Source of the DNA: CAG-390 sp051867815
Lineage (GTDB): Bacteria > Bacillota > Clostridia > Oscillospirales > CAG-272
Assembly: GCA_051867815.1 (NCBI GenBank)
Contig: JBJDZD010000158.1
Coordinates: 1 to 23,317, forward strand
Length of the DNA: 23,317 nucleotides
Direction: 5' to 3'
The notes under the pieces are model-generated. The model had not been told where the DNA came from and did no database searches. It saw only the letters and a list, made by a program, of their open reading frames with translations. Positions 14,112 to 22,172 of the stretch are shown piece after piece (position 1 is the stretch's first letter; every line of letters begins with the position of its first letter). Made by a program: the position numbers and the translations under genes.

Positions 14112-16136
14112 ATGTCATCAAACAAAAACTACGATCTCAGCACGTTTGACCTGATGCTGATGAGCGCAGGCACGGGGTTCATTCTCCTTGCCGTTGCACT
14201 TTTGACGGCGGCACTCACCGAGATACCGCTCGGCGTTATTGCGCTGGTCTTTATAGCGGTCTACGTGATATTCGAGGCGATACTCTGCCTTTACGGCGCG
14301 TCCGTCCATAAAAGGGAGAACGCGCGCCGGACTTCCGATTCGCTTGAACACTTGATAAGCGAAGCGGTCAGAAAGATAGAATTGCCCACGGTAATTACGT
14401 CTGCGGACGGCAAGATATTCTGGGTCAACACCAAGCTTGTGGAAATCAGCGATAAGACGAAAGCATCCGATTTCTGGGGTAAGAATTTTTCCGAGCTTTC
14501 GGACGTTCCCATGAGCGAGATAATTACGGCGACCTCACGAAAGGTCATAAGCGCGTACGGAACGAATTATTATGCCCGTTCCTATCTTATGGAGGCGACC
14601 GATCGCGACTATTGGCTGACCACGCTTGAGGACCGCACGGAGGTTGACCTGCTTGAGAAGAGGGTCAACAGCGAAAGCCCCGTGGTTGCTTATATCTCCG
14701 TCGATAACCGCGAGGAGCTGCTCAGGTACGTTCAAGGCTCGTACCGCGAGAGTGCCGCCGCCATAGAGCAGATACTCATCGAGTGGGCGGCGTCCCTCGG
14801 CGGACTTCTCCGCGAGTATGACCGCGACAAATATATCATGATATTCCCGAAGGATAAGCTCCCCGGCTGTACCGATGCAAATTTTGACATCCTTGACCGC
14901 ATCCGCGAGATACATTTCGGCGACGGAAGCATGTCCGTCACCGTTTCGATGGGTATCAGCGACGTCGGCAAGAACATCGGCGAGAAGAGCAAGAACGCTC
15001 AGGCGGCGCTTGATACGGCACTTCAGCGCGGCGGCGATCAGGTTGCCCTTCGTACGTCGGGCGGCACCGAATATTACGGCGGCAAGACAAAGCTCTCCTC
15101 AAAGCGCACCAAGATACGCCCCCGTGTGGTTGCCGAAAAGCTCGTCGAGCATGTAACAGCGGCAGGCAATGTCCTCATTATGGGACATAAAAATCCCGAT
15201 TTTGACTCGATCGGCTCTTGCGTGGGTCTTGCGAAGCTCGCGCTTGCCCATAATCCGAACGTAAAGATAGTCATAGATTTCAACAATTCCAATTTTGAAA
15301 AATCAACCAAGCAGCTTCTCGCGTCACAGCCCGAATACAAGGATATATTCATCGACGAGGCGCGCGGGCTTGATATGATCCGCTCCGACACTCTGCTCGT
15401 TATGGCCGACGTGAACAACATGAATATCGTTGAAGCGCCCGAAATTGCGGCAAACATCAAGAGCATCGTTATCATCGACCACCACCGCAAGCTCGCGGAC
15501 TACGAAAACGAGCCGCTGATATCGTATATCGAGCCTTCGGCATCGTCCGCGAGCGAGCTGGTCTGCGAGCTTATTGAGATACTTTCGCTCGGCAATCGCG
15601 ACATCGAGCCTGCGAAGCTGAGCCGCCACGAGGCAAACATCATGCTTGCCGGAATCATGCTTGATACCAAGAATTTCACCAGAACCACGTCGGAGCGCAC
15701 CTTCTCCGCGGCGGTATATCTGCGCGGCGTGGGAGCCGACCCCGAATTTGCGCGTACCTTCTTCTATGCCGATCTTGAAAGCTTCGTTACGGAGGCTAAG
15801 CTCGGAAGTGAGGTTCGCCTTTATCGCGAACGCATAGCACTCACCGTTTGTGAGGGCAGCGGCACCCCCGACGACCGCATCGCGGCATCCAAAACGGCGG
15901 ATACGCTCCTGACCGTCGAGGGCATCGACGCCGCGTTCGTTCTCATTCGCACGGATGAGGAAATAGCGATCTCCGCGCGTTCAAACGGAACGATAAACGT
16001 TCAGCTGATACTTGAAAAGATAGGCGGAGGCGGACATTTTGATGCCGCCGGAGCACAGGTCAAAAACACGGTATCGCGCGAGGTGCTTGAACAGCTCAAG
16101 CACGCCATCGACGAATATCTGGACTCAACGAAATAA
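14112..16136 (+). CDS. gdpP: Cyclic-di-AMP phosphodiesterase GdpP
   Basis: GdpP is a membrane-bound phosphodiesterase that hydrolyses c-di-AMP to pApA and so controls osmolyte uptake, wall stress tolerance and beta-lactam susceptibility. The 674-residue protein has two membrane helices (~12-33 and ~38-62), a PAS domain (~85-175), a degenerate GGDEF domain (~190-315; no GGDEF motif, and IMIFPKDKL in the corresponding strand), and a C-terminal DHH/DHHA1 unit: GHKNPDFDSIGS (358-369), MADVN (431-435), IDHHRK (DHH 456-458), MLDTKNF (Asp518) and GGGGHFDAAG (638-647). All manganese-ligand motifs are intact. AAGGAG lies 10 bases before the ATG. It is followed 18 bases later by rplI. Confidence 0.96.
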   Translation: MSSNKNYDLSTFDLMLMSAGTGFILLAVALLTAALTEIPLGVIALVFIAVYVIFEAILCLYGASVHKRENARRTSDSLEHLISEAVRKIELPTVITSADGKIFWVNTKLVEISDKTKASDFWGKNFSELSDVPMSEIITATSRKVISAYGTNYYARSYLMEATDRDYWLTTLEDRTEVDLLEKRVNSESPVVAYISVDNREELLRYVQGSYRESAAAIEQILIEWAASLGGLLREYDRDKYIMIFPKDKLPGCTDANFDILDRIREIHFGDGSMSVTVSMGISDVGKNIGEKSKNAQAALDTALQRGGDQVALRTSGGTEYYGGKTKLSSKRTKIRPRVVAEKLVEHVTAAGNVLIMGHKNPDFDSIGSCVGLAKLALAHNPNVKIVIDFNNSNFEKSTKQLLASQPEYKDIFIDEARGLDMIRSDTLLVMADVNNMNIVEAPEIAANIKSIVIIDHHRKLADYENEPLISYIEPSASSASELVCELIEILSLGNRDIEPAKLSRHEANIMLAGIMLDTKNFTRTTSERTFSAAVYLRGVGADPEFARTFFYADLESFVTEAKLGSEVRLYRERIALTVCEGSGTPDDRIAASKTADTLLTVEGIDAAFVLIRTDEEIAISARSNGTINVQLILEKIGGGGHFDAAGAQVKNTVSREVLEQLKHAIDEYLDSTK

Positions 16137-16141
16137 CAACA

Positions 16142-16146
16142 AGGAG
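16142..16146 (+). promoter_or_regulatory. Shine-Dalgarno site fixing the rplI start
   Basis: The AGGAG within AAGGAG lies 8 bases before ATG 16155 but only 2 bases before the in-frame ATG 16149. The spacing, and the MKVIL start typical of bL9, choose 16155. Confidence 0.85.
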
Positions 16147-16154
16147 ATATGATC

Positions 16155-16601
16155 ATGAAGGTAATACTCACACAGGACGTTAAAGCCCAGGGCAAGAAGG
16201 GCGATATTATTGAGGTCTCGGACGGCTACGCTCGCAATTTCCTGCTTCCCAAGAAGCTCTGCGTAATTGCCGATGCAAAGGCTGTAAACGAAGCAAAGAA
16301 TAAGGAAGCATCACGCTTACACAAGATCGAAACGGAACGCGCCGCCGCAACGGAGCTTGCCGCAAAGCTTGAAACGGTACTCGTCAAGGTAGCGGCGGCA
16401 TCGGGCAGCGACGACCGCCTTTACGGCTCGATTACCGCAAAGGATATTGCAGAGGCGCTTAAGGCTCAGCACGGCGTTGACATCGACCGCCGTAAGCTCA
16501 GCCTCGACTCCCCCATCCGCGCGTACGGCTCCTATACCGTTGACGCGAAGCTCTACACGGACGTGGTTGCACATATCAACGTTCTGATTTGCAAGAAGTG
16601 A
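16155..16601 (+). CDS. rplI: 50S ribosomal protein bL9
   Basis: bL9 is a long two-domain protein of the large subunit, near the L1 stalk, that helps reading-frame fidelity. The 148-residue product begins MKVILTQDVKAQGKKGDIIE and has the signature VSDGYARNFLLPKKLC, a central helix rich in Lys/Glu/Ala (~45-75), and a C-terminal domain with SDDRLYGSITAKDIAEAL. Start moved two codons in from an upstream ATG because of ribosome-binding-site spacing. It ends 4 bases before dnaB. Confidence 0.97.
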   Translation: MKVILTQDVKAQGKKGDIIEVSDGYARNFLLPKKLCVIADAKAVNEAKNKEASRLHKIETERAAATELAAKLETVLVKVAAASGSDDRLYGSITAKDIAEALKAQHGVDIDRRKLSLDSPIRAYGSYTVDAKLYTDVVAHINVLICKK

Positions 16602-16605
16602 TAAA

Positions 16606-18012
16606 ATGAACCGGGATATTGCTAAAAAAGTACCCTTTTCAATGCTTGCGGAGCAGGCTCTGCTCGGCTCGATACTGATCGACCCGCCTGCAATCTCGCA
16701 GATATCGGATACCGTGCGTCCGGAGGACTTCCACCTGACGGAGCATCGCCAGATATATGAGGCAATGCGCAGACTGTCAATGCTCAATCGCGATATCGAC
16801 CACATCACCCTGCTTGACGTGCTTGAAAAGGAAAAAGTGTATAACCGCGAGGATGCGGAGCTGTATCTGCGAACTCTTGCCGATGCCGTCCCGAACGCGC
16901 TCAATATCAAGGACTATGCGCGCATTGTGCTTGAAAAGAGTCTTATGCGCCGTATTATCGACACCTGCTCCACAGTCAGCGAACGCGCGTATTCGGAGCA
17001 GGAGGACGTAGGAACGCTCGTTGAGTACGCGGCGTCGCAGATGAATGAGATCGCCATGGGGCGCGACAGCCGCGGCTTTGTCAACATGACGGATATGCTC
17101 GAGCAGGTGTTCCGCAATCTCTCCATTCTTTACGAGGACCCGAACGCCTTCGACGGTATTCAAACCGGCTTCGGCGAGCTTGACAATACTCTGGCAGGCA
17201 TCGGGCAGAGCGACCTTGTGCTGGTCGGCGCGCGTCCGGGTATGGGCAAGACCTCGTTCTGCTTGAATATTGCCCTCAAATACGCTCTGCGCACCAAGCA
17301 GAAGGTTGCCATCTTCTCACTTGAGATGTCGGCGGAGCAACTCGTTCAGCGTATGCTCTCGAGCTACGCAATGGTTGACAGCTATAATATGAGAACGGGC
17401 AAGCTCTCAACTCAGGATTGGCAAAAGCTTGCAAATTCCATCACGGACCTTGCCGGTGTTCAGGTGCTTCTTGACGACACGCCGAATATTACGGTCTCCG
17501 GCATGAAGGCAAAGCTTCGACGCGAGGGCAAGGTCGGCCTTGTGGTCATCGACTACCTCCAGCTGATGCAGGGCGACAGACACACGGACAACCGTGTTCA
17601 GGAGGTTTCGGATATCTCGCGTAACCTCAAGCTCATGGCGAAGGAGCTGCACGTTCCCATTATCTGCTGCTCCCAGCTTTCCCGCGGCACGGAGGGAAGA
17701 ACCTCAAAGCGACCCATGCTTTCCGACCTTCGCGAATCAGGCTCGATAGAGCAGGACGCGGATACCGTAATCTTCATCTACCGCGACGAATATTATATGG
17801 ATGCCGCCGGTAAAAACAACAAGACGGACGTGACCGAAGCTCCCGTTGCGGAGATAATCGTCGCCAAGAACCGCCATGGCTCCACGGGCACGGTAAAGCT
17901 TAATTGGATAGGCAGATATACCGCGTTCTATTCCATTGAGAACAATAAGGGCGAAGCACCGCCGGAGCGCGGCGGCGCGCCCATGCCGGTTGCTCCCCCT
18001 CCCGGTATGTGA
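16606..18012 (+). CDS. dnaB: Replicative DNA helicase DnaB (DnaC in Bacillus)
   Basis: This hexameric 5'-3' helicase opens DNA at the fork. The 468-residue protein has the N-terminal primase-interacting helical domain (EQALLGSILIDPPAI, HRQIYEAMR), Walker A GARPGMGKTS (208-217), Walker B VVIDYLQ (313-319), CSQLSRGTEGR (355-365) and LRESGSIEQDADTVIFIYR (motif H4 region). No intein is present. The C-terminal tail after the RecA domain is Gly/Pro-rich. Only a weak purine stretch precedes the start, 4 bases after the rplI stop, so coupled translation is likely. Confidence 0.97.
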   Translation: MNRDIAKKVPFSMLAEQALLGSILIDPPAISQISDTVRPEDFHLTEHRQIYEAMRRLSMLNRDIDHITLLDVLEKEKVYNREDAELYLRTLADAVPNALNIKDYARIVLEKSLMRRIIDTCSTVSERAYSEQEDVGTLVEYAASQMNEIAMGRDSRGFVNMTDMLEQVFRNLSILYEDPNAFDGIQTGFGELDNTLAGIGQSDLVLVGARPGMGKTSFCLNIALKYALRTKQKVAIFSLEMSAEQLVQRMLSSYAMVDSYNMRTGKLSTQDWQKLANSITDLAGVQVLLDDTPNITVSGMKAKLRREGKVGLVVIDYLQLMQGDRHTDNRVQEVSDISRNLKLMAKELHVPIICCSQLSRGTEGRTSKRPMLSDLRESGSIEQDADTVIFIYRDEYYMDAAGKNNKTDVTEAPVAEIIVAKNRHGSTGTVKLNWIGRYTAFYSIENNKGEAPPERGGAPMPVAPPPGM

Positions 18013-18046
18013 CGGCATCCGAGTTTGAATCGGAGTATAATATTAA

Positions 18047-19375
18047 ATGAAAAAAAATATTGAGCTTTCGCTTGATACAACCCCAAAATACCTTCTCGCG
18101 CTTTCGGGCGGTGCGGATTCCGTTTGTCTTTTTCATCTTTTGGTGAAAACGGGCGCACGCTTTGCCGTTGCACACGTCAATCACGGTATTCGCGGCGAGG
18201 AAGCCCTGCGCGACGAGGAGTTTTGCCGCGCTCTGGCAGAGAAACACGGAGTTGAATTCCATCTGCTCCGTGCGGACGTTCCGTCGATCGCGCGCGAGCG
18301 CGGCGAAAACGTTGAAGAAGCGGCAAGGAACGTGCGATATGCGTTTTTTGCCGAACTCATGCGCGAAAACGGTATTCCGTTCCTTTTGACCGCGCACAAT
18401 GCGACCGACAATGCGGAGACCCTGCTTCTCGCGCTCGCTCGCGGCGTATCACCCTCCGGTGCTTGCGGGATTCCGCGTGAGAGGGAGCTGGAGTACGGCA
18501 GGGTCATCCGCCCGTTGCTTTCGTTTACGAAAACGGAGATAACGGAGTATTGTCGGGCAAATTCCCATGAATTCGTCACGGACAGTACCAATTCCGACGT
18601 TACCTACTCGCGCAATCGCATTCGCCACCGCGTTCTGCCGGAGCTTGAGATTATCAACCCGGCCGCCGCCGAGGCGATATCCCGTTTTACACAGGCGCAG
18701 AGGGAGGACGGCGAATTCCTTGACGGTCTTGCCCTCGATTTTTTGGAAAAGCACGGCCTTGACCGCGAAAAGCTCTGCCGGCTGGCTTGCCCGGTTGCAA
18801 AGCGAGTGCTGGCAATATCCGCACGCCGCGCCGGCGCGGCTCCGGAGAGCGTACATGTCCGTGCAATGCTTGAAGCATTGAAAAGCGGTGCCGGCGTATC
18901 GCTTCCGGGCGGTGTCGTTTTTGCCGTCCGCGGCGAAAAAGCAGAGTTTGCCCCCGAGTGCCGAATCCCGAAAAGAGAACGGTCCGTTTATCCCGATATC
19001 GAGCCGATAAAGCTCTGCAAGGGAGAAAACCGTTTCGGAGATGCGATTCTGAACGTTGTTTGCAGCGAATTGACAAAAGATTGTCCGCAAGTTCACAATT
19101 TATCTACAAAAGCACATATTAATCTTGATACAATAAAGGAACAGCTTATTGCACGTCCGCGCCGCGAGGGCGACCGGATCCTCATCGGCGGACGGCACAG
19201 AAGCGTCAAAAAGCTCATAAGCGAGCGCATGTCCGCGCTTCCGCTTGAGGTGCGCCGCGCCCTGCCCGTCATCACCGACGGCGAGGAGATCGTTTGGGTT
19301 CCCGGGCTTGCGGTTGCCGACGCTTACGACGCAAAAAACAGCGGCAAGGTTTTAACCGTAGATTACTGTATATAA
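18047..19375 (+). CDS. tilS: tRNA(Ile)-lysidine synthetase TilS
   Basis: TilS joins lysine to C34 of the CAU-anticodon tRNA-Ile so that it reads AUA. The 442-residue protein has the PP-loop ATP site ALSGGADSVCL (SGGADS 20-25), HVNHGIRGEEA, LTAHNATDNAETLLL and the RPLLSFTKTEI segment, plus the C-terminal TilS domain with RPRREGDRI and KKLISERM. A GGAG lies 11 bases before the ATG; a small 5-bp hairpin (18018-18022 with 18030-18034) covers part of it. It begins the tilS-hpt-ftsH trio, a common Firmicutes cluster, 34 bases after dnaB. Confidence 0.96.
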   Translation: MKKNIELSLDTTPKYLLALSGGADSVCLFHLLVKTGARFAVAHVNHGIRGEEALRDEEFCRALAEKHGVEFHLLRADVPSIARERGENVEEAARNVRYAFFAELMRENGIPFLLTAHNATDNAETLLLALARGVSPSGACGIPRERELEYGRVIRPLLSFTKTEITEYCRANSHEFVTDSTNSDVTYSRNRIRHRVLPELEIINPAAAEAISRFTQAQREDGEFLDGLALDFLEKHGLDREKLCRLACPVAKRVLAISARRAGAAPESVHVRAMLEALKSGAGVSLPGGVVFAVRGEKAEFAPECRIPKRERSVYPDIEPIKLCKGENRFGDAILNVVCSELTKDCPQVHNLSTKAHINLDTIKEQLIARPRREGDRILIGGRHRSVKKLISERMSALPLEVRRALPVITDGEEIVWVPGLAVADAYDAKNSGKVLTVDYCI

Positions 19376-19392
19376 TAAAAGGTAAGAATATT

Positions 19393-19941
19393 ATGAGAAA
19401 CGACATCGAATATGTCCTCGTTACCGAGGAAGAAATAGAACGCACGGTTACCCGCATCGCCTCGGAGATCGACCGCGATTATCCCGACATCTCTCGCGGA
19501 CTTCTACTGCTTTGCATACTCAAAGGCTCGGTCGTCTTCATGGGCGACCTCATGAAAAAGCTCCAAAGGCCGGTAGAGATCGATTTTATGAAGGTATCGT
19601 CGTACGGTTCGGGCACTACGTCCTCCGGCAAGGTCAATATTATGCTCGACTTACACCGCGCCGATATGGCAAGCCTTGACGTCATCGTCGTCGAGGACAT
19701 CATCGACAGCGGCAGAACTCTTGCGTACCTCGTCGATTATCTGAAGCTGACGGGCGCGCGCTCCGTCCGGACCTGTACCATGCTCGATAAGCCGAGCCGC
19801 CGTCAGATCGATTTCACACCCGATTACGTCGGAAAGATCATCCCCGATGAATTTGTGGTCGGCTACGGACTTGATTACGATGAAAAATACAGAACTCTGC
19901 CCTTTATCGGAGTGCTTAAAAGAGAAATATATTCGGAATAA
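19393..19941 (+). CDS. hpt: Hypoxanthine phosphoribosyltransferase
   Basis: HPRT salvages hypoxanthine and guanine with PRPP to give IMP and GMP. The 182-residue protein starts MRNDIEYVLVTEEEIE and has ILKGSVVFMGDLMK, the PRPP loop VVEDIIDSGRTL (99-110) and DEFVVGYGLDYDEKYR near the C-terminus. The frame is open for 33 codons upstream inside the end of tilS, but that part is basic and unlike HPRT, and AAAGG at 19378-19382 supports the ATG at 19393. In B. subtilis and Listeria HprT together with TilS has been reported to affect ftsH transcription, and the gene order here is the same. Confidence 0.96.
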   Translation: MRNDIEYVLVTEEEIERTVTRIASEIDRDYPDISRGLLLLCILKGSVVFMGDLMKKLQRPVEIDFMKVSSYGSGTTSSGKVNIMLDLHRADMASLDVIVVEDIIDSGRTLAYLVDYLKLTGARSVRTCTMLDKPSRRQIDFTPDYVGKIIPDEFVVGYGLDYDEKYRTLPFIGVLKREIYSE

Positions 19942-19965
19942 AACCCAGAAAGGCTTATTGATTTA

Positions 19966-21996
19966 ATGAACAAACGCTCAGGCAATTTTCGCACGATACT
20001 GCTTTACATCCTGATCGTCCTCGTTCTCGTCTTTATGCTCTCCTCGCTATTTACGGGAACGAACAGCAAGAAAACGCAGTACAGCGATGTAGTGGCACAT
20101 TTTGAAAAAGAAGAGGTAACCTCGTTCTACGTCAGCAACGACGGGAAAATAAAGCTCACGCTTAAGGACGAATCGACCGTTACCTACCGCCTTGCAAGCA
20201 TCAGCTTCTTCCGCGATGATCTCGGTGAGCTTATTGCAGAGCAGCATGCGGCAGGCATTATAACCTCATACGAATATGAACCGTCAACGGTCTGGCCCTG
20301 GTGGGTCTCCCTGCTTCCCTATCTCGGAATGTTTTTGCTCGTCGGCTTCGTTTGGTTCTTCATGATGGGCCAGATGGGCGGCAAGAACGGCAAGCCCGGC
20401 GGCTTTGCAAAGGCGCGCGTTAAGACGGCGGCGGACACAAAAGAGAAGGTGCTTTTCTCCGACGTTGCAGGTGCGGATGAAGAGAAGGAAGAGCTTCGCG
20501 AGATCGTTGAGTTCCTCAAAAATCCCGAAAAATTCGCCCGTCTCGGCGCAAAGATACCCCACGGCGTTCTGCTGATGGGTCCTCCCGGCACGGGTAAGAC
20601 CCTGCTTGCAAAGGCGGTTGCAGGCGAGGCAGACGTTCCCTTCTTATCGATCTCCGGCTCGGATTTCGTTGAGATGTATGTCGGCGTTGGTGCATCGAGA
20701 GTGCGCGACCTCTTTGAGACCGCGCGTAAGGCGCCTGCATCGATCGTGTTCATTGACGAGATCGACGCGGTAGGCCGTCACAGAGGCGCAGGTCTCGGCG
20801 GCGGACACGACGAGAGAGAGCAAACGCTCAATCAGCTCCTCGTTGAAATGGATGGCTTCGGCGCACACGAGGGTATTATCGTCATGGCGGCAACCAACCG
20901 CCCCGATATCCTTGACCCGGCGCTGTTGCGTCCCGGCCGTTTTGACAGACAGATCACGGTCAATTATCCCGATATCAAGGGTCGAGAGGAAATACTCAAG
21001 GTTCACGCCAAGGGCAAGAAGTTTGAGAGTGACGTGGATTTTGCCACCATAGCAAAGACCACCTCCGGCTTTACCGGCGCCGACTTGCAGAATCTGCTTA
21101 ACGAGGCGGCGCTGCTTGCGGTTCGTCGCGGCAAGGCCCTCATCGGCATGGAGGATATCGAGGACAGCTTCATAAAGGTCATTGCAGGACCGCAGAAGAA
21201 GTCCAAGAAGATCAGTCCCAAGGAGCTGCGCAATACCGCATATCACGAGGCAGGTCACGCATTGGTTTCCTACCTGCTTCCCACACCCGACCCCGTGCAT
21301 CAGATCTCCATAATTCCCGCCGGCAGAGCGCTCGGCTACACCCTCAACGTTCCCACGGAGGATAAGGTGAGCGAGCACCGCCAGGAGCTGAAGGAGGAGA
21401 TCAGCGTTCTGCTTGCCGGCCGTGCGGCAGAGGTGCTGACCTTCGGCGACTTCACGGGCGGCGCGTCGAACGATATCGAGCGCGCGACCAACATCGCAAG
21501 AAAGATGGTTACCCAGCTGGGTATGTCGGATGAGCTTGGCCCGATCAGATACGGTCAGGGCGGCGGCGACGTGTTCCTCGGCAGAGATTTCTCGTCGAAG
21601 CAGGACTATTCCGGTACGACTGCGGCAAAGATCGACGCCGAGATCCATAAGATAGTCACGGATGCATACGAGGTCGCAAAGCAGCTGCTACGCGATAATG
21701 CAAAGAAGCTCGAATTCGTTGCCGAGTACCTTTTGACCCATGAGGTAATGGACGGCGATCAGTTCAAGTGCGCAATGGAGGCAGAGGAGCCGACGGTTGA
21801 AGCGCTTGAGGCGATTGCGGCAGAGAAGAAGCGCAAGAGCGAGGAGGCTAACGAACGCCGTCGCGCCGAGGAAGCAAAAGAACGCGAACGCGAAGAAAGA
21901 GAAAAGCGTCTTAAAGAAATGCAAGAAAACGCCGATGGCGCGGACGATGCAGATAAAAAGGACGATAAAAACGGTACCGACGAGGTACCCCACTGA
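19966..21996 (+). CDS. ftsH: ATP-dependent zinc metalloprotease FtsH
   Basis: FtsH is a membrane-anchored hexameric AAA+ protease that degrades misfolded membrane proteins and some regulators. The 676-residue protein has TM1 (~11-30), a short outer domain, TM2 (~112-134), Walker A GPPGTGKT (205-212), Walker B VFIDEID (261-267), the second region of homology around MAATNRPD and RPGRFDRQ, the zinc site HEAGH (427-431) and the third ligand Asp503 in GGASNDIERAT. The C-terminus (~605-676) is a highly charged Glu/Arg/Lys coiled coil ending in an Asp/Lys-rich tail. AGAAAGG lies 12 bases before the ATG. It is the last gene of the run and is followed at once by a terminator. Confidence 0.97.
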   Translation: MNKRSGNFRTILLYILIVLVLVFMLSSLFTGTNSKKTQYSDVVAHFEKEEVTSFYVSNDGKIKLTLKDESTVTYRLASISFFRDDLGELIAEQHAAGIITSYEYEPSTVWPWWVSLLPYLGMFLLVGFVWFFMMGQMGGKNGKPGGFAKARVKTAADTKEKVLFSDVAGADEEKEELREIVEFLKNPEKFARLGAKIPHGVLLMGPPGTGKTLLAKAVAGEADVPFLSISGSDFVEMYVGVGASRVRDLFETARKAPASIVFIDEIDAVGRHRGAGLGGGHDEREQTLNQLLVEMDGFGAHEGIIVMAATNRPDILDPALLRPGRFDRQITVNYPDIKGREEILKVHAKGKKFESDVDFATIAKTTSGFTGADLQNLLNEAALLAVRRGKALIGMEDIEDSFIKVIAGPQKKSKKISPKELRNTAYHEAGHALVSYLLPTPDPVHQISIIPAGRALGYTLNVPTEDKVSEHRQELKEEISVLLAGRAAEVLTFGDFTGGASNDIERATNIARKMVTQLGMSDELGPIRYGQGGGDVFLGRDFSSKQDYSGTTAAKIDAEIHKIVTDAYEVAKQLLRDNAKKLEFVAEYLLTHEVMDGDQFKCAMEAEEPTVEALEAIAAEKKRKSEEANERRRAEEAKEREREEREKRLKEMQENADGADDADKKDDKNGTDEVPH

Positions 21997-21999
21997 TAA

Positions 22000-22031
22000 A
22001 AAAGCAGGAAGCCGCTCGGCTTCCTGCTTTT
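22000..22031 (+). terminator. Rho-independent terminator after ftsH
   Basis: Stem AAAAGCAGGAAGCC (22000-22013) with GGCTTCCTGCTTTT (22018-22031), loop GCTC, followed by TGCG. It starts 3 bases after the ftsH stop. Its ten-base core arms are identical to those of the terminator at 7465-7500. Confidence 0.9.
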
Positions 22032-22091
22032 GCGTCCTGCGCCCATTTTTGCGAAAAAATCAAAATTTCGTATTTTTATTCACAAGACCCC

Positions 22092-22120
22092 TTGACAGAT
22101 GCATATAAATGGTGTATAAT
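22092..22120 (+). promoter_or_regulatory. Consensus sigma-A promoter of argG
   Basis: TTGACA at 22092-22097, a 17-base spacer and TATAAT at 22115-22120, a perfect consensus. The start of transcription should be near 22127. Such a strong promoter fits a gene held down by a repressor (see the operator at 22141-22158). Confidence 0.92.
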
Positions 22121-22140
22121 ATGCAAGTATTCACAAAAAC

Positions 22141-22158
22141 AATGCATAAATATGCAAA
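22141..22158 (+). promoter_or_regulatory. Probable ArgR/AhrC operator (ARG box)
   Basis: AATGCATAAATATGCAAA contains the perfect palindrome TGCATA-AA-TATGCA (22143-22156) and matches 13 of 18 positions of the Bacillus-type ARG box (CATGAATAAAAATTCAAG, from memory). It lies about 14-31 bases after the expected transcript start and just before the AAGGAG ribosome binding site. A weaker 10/18 match (22098-22115) falls in the promoter spacer, as expected for paired boxes. Confidence 0.6.
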
Positions 22159-22172
22159 ACAAGGAGTAAATC

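Noticed and set aside
18036..18041. TATAAT before tilS as a possible internal promoter
   Set aside because: No -35-like hexamer at 16-18 bases upstream (CGGCAT region), so it is probably just the AT-rich space after the ribosome binding site.
20644..21648. Minus-strand frame of 334 codons inside ftsH
   Set aside because: Opposite the conserved AAA and protease motifs of ftsH; no independent support.
22055..22075. Weak inverted repeat GCGAAA / TTTCG after the ftsH terminator as a second terminator
   Set aside because: Stem is only about five A/T-rich pairs; the strong terminator at 22000-22031 suffices.
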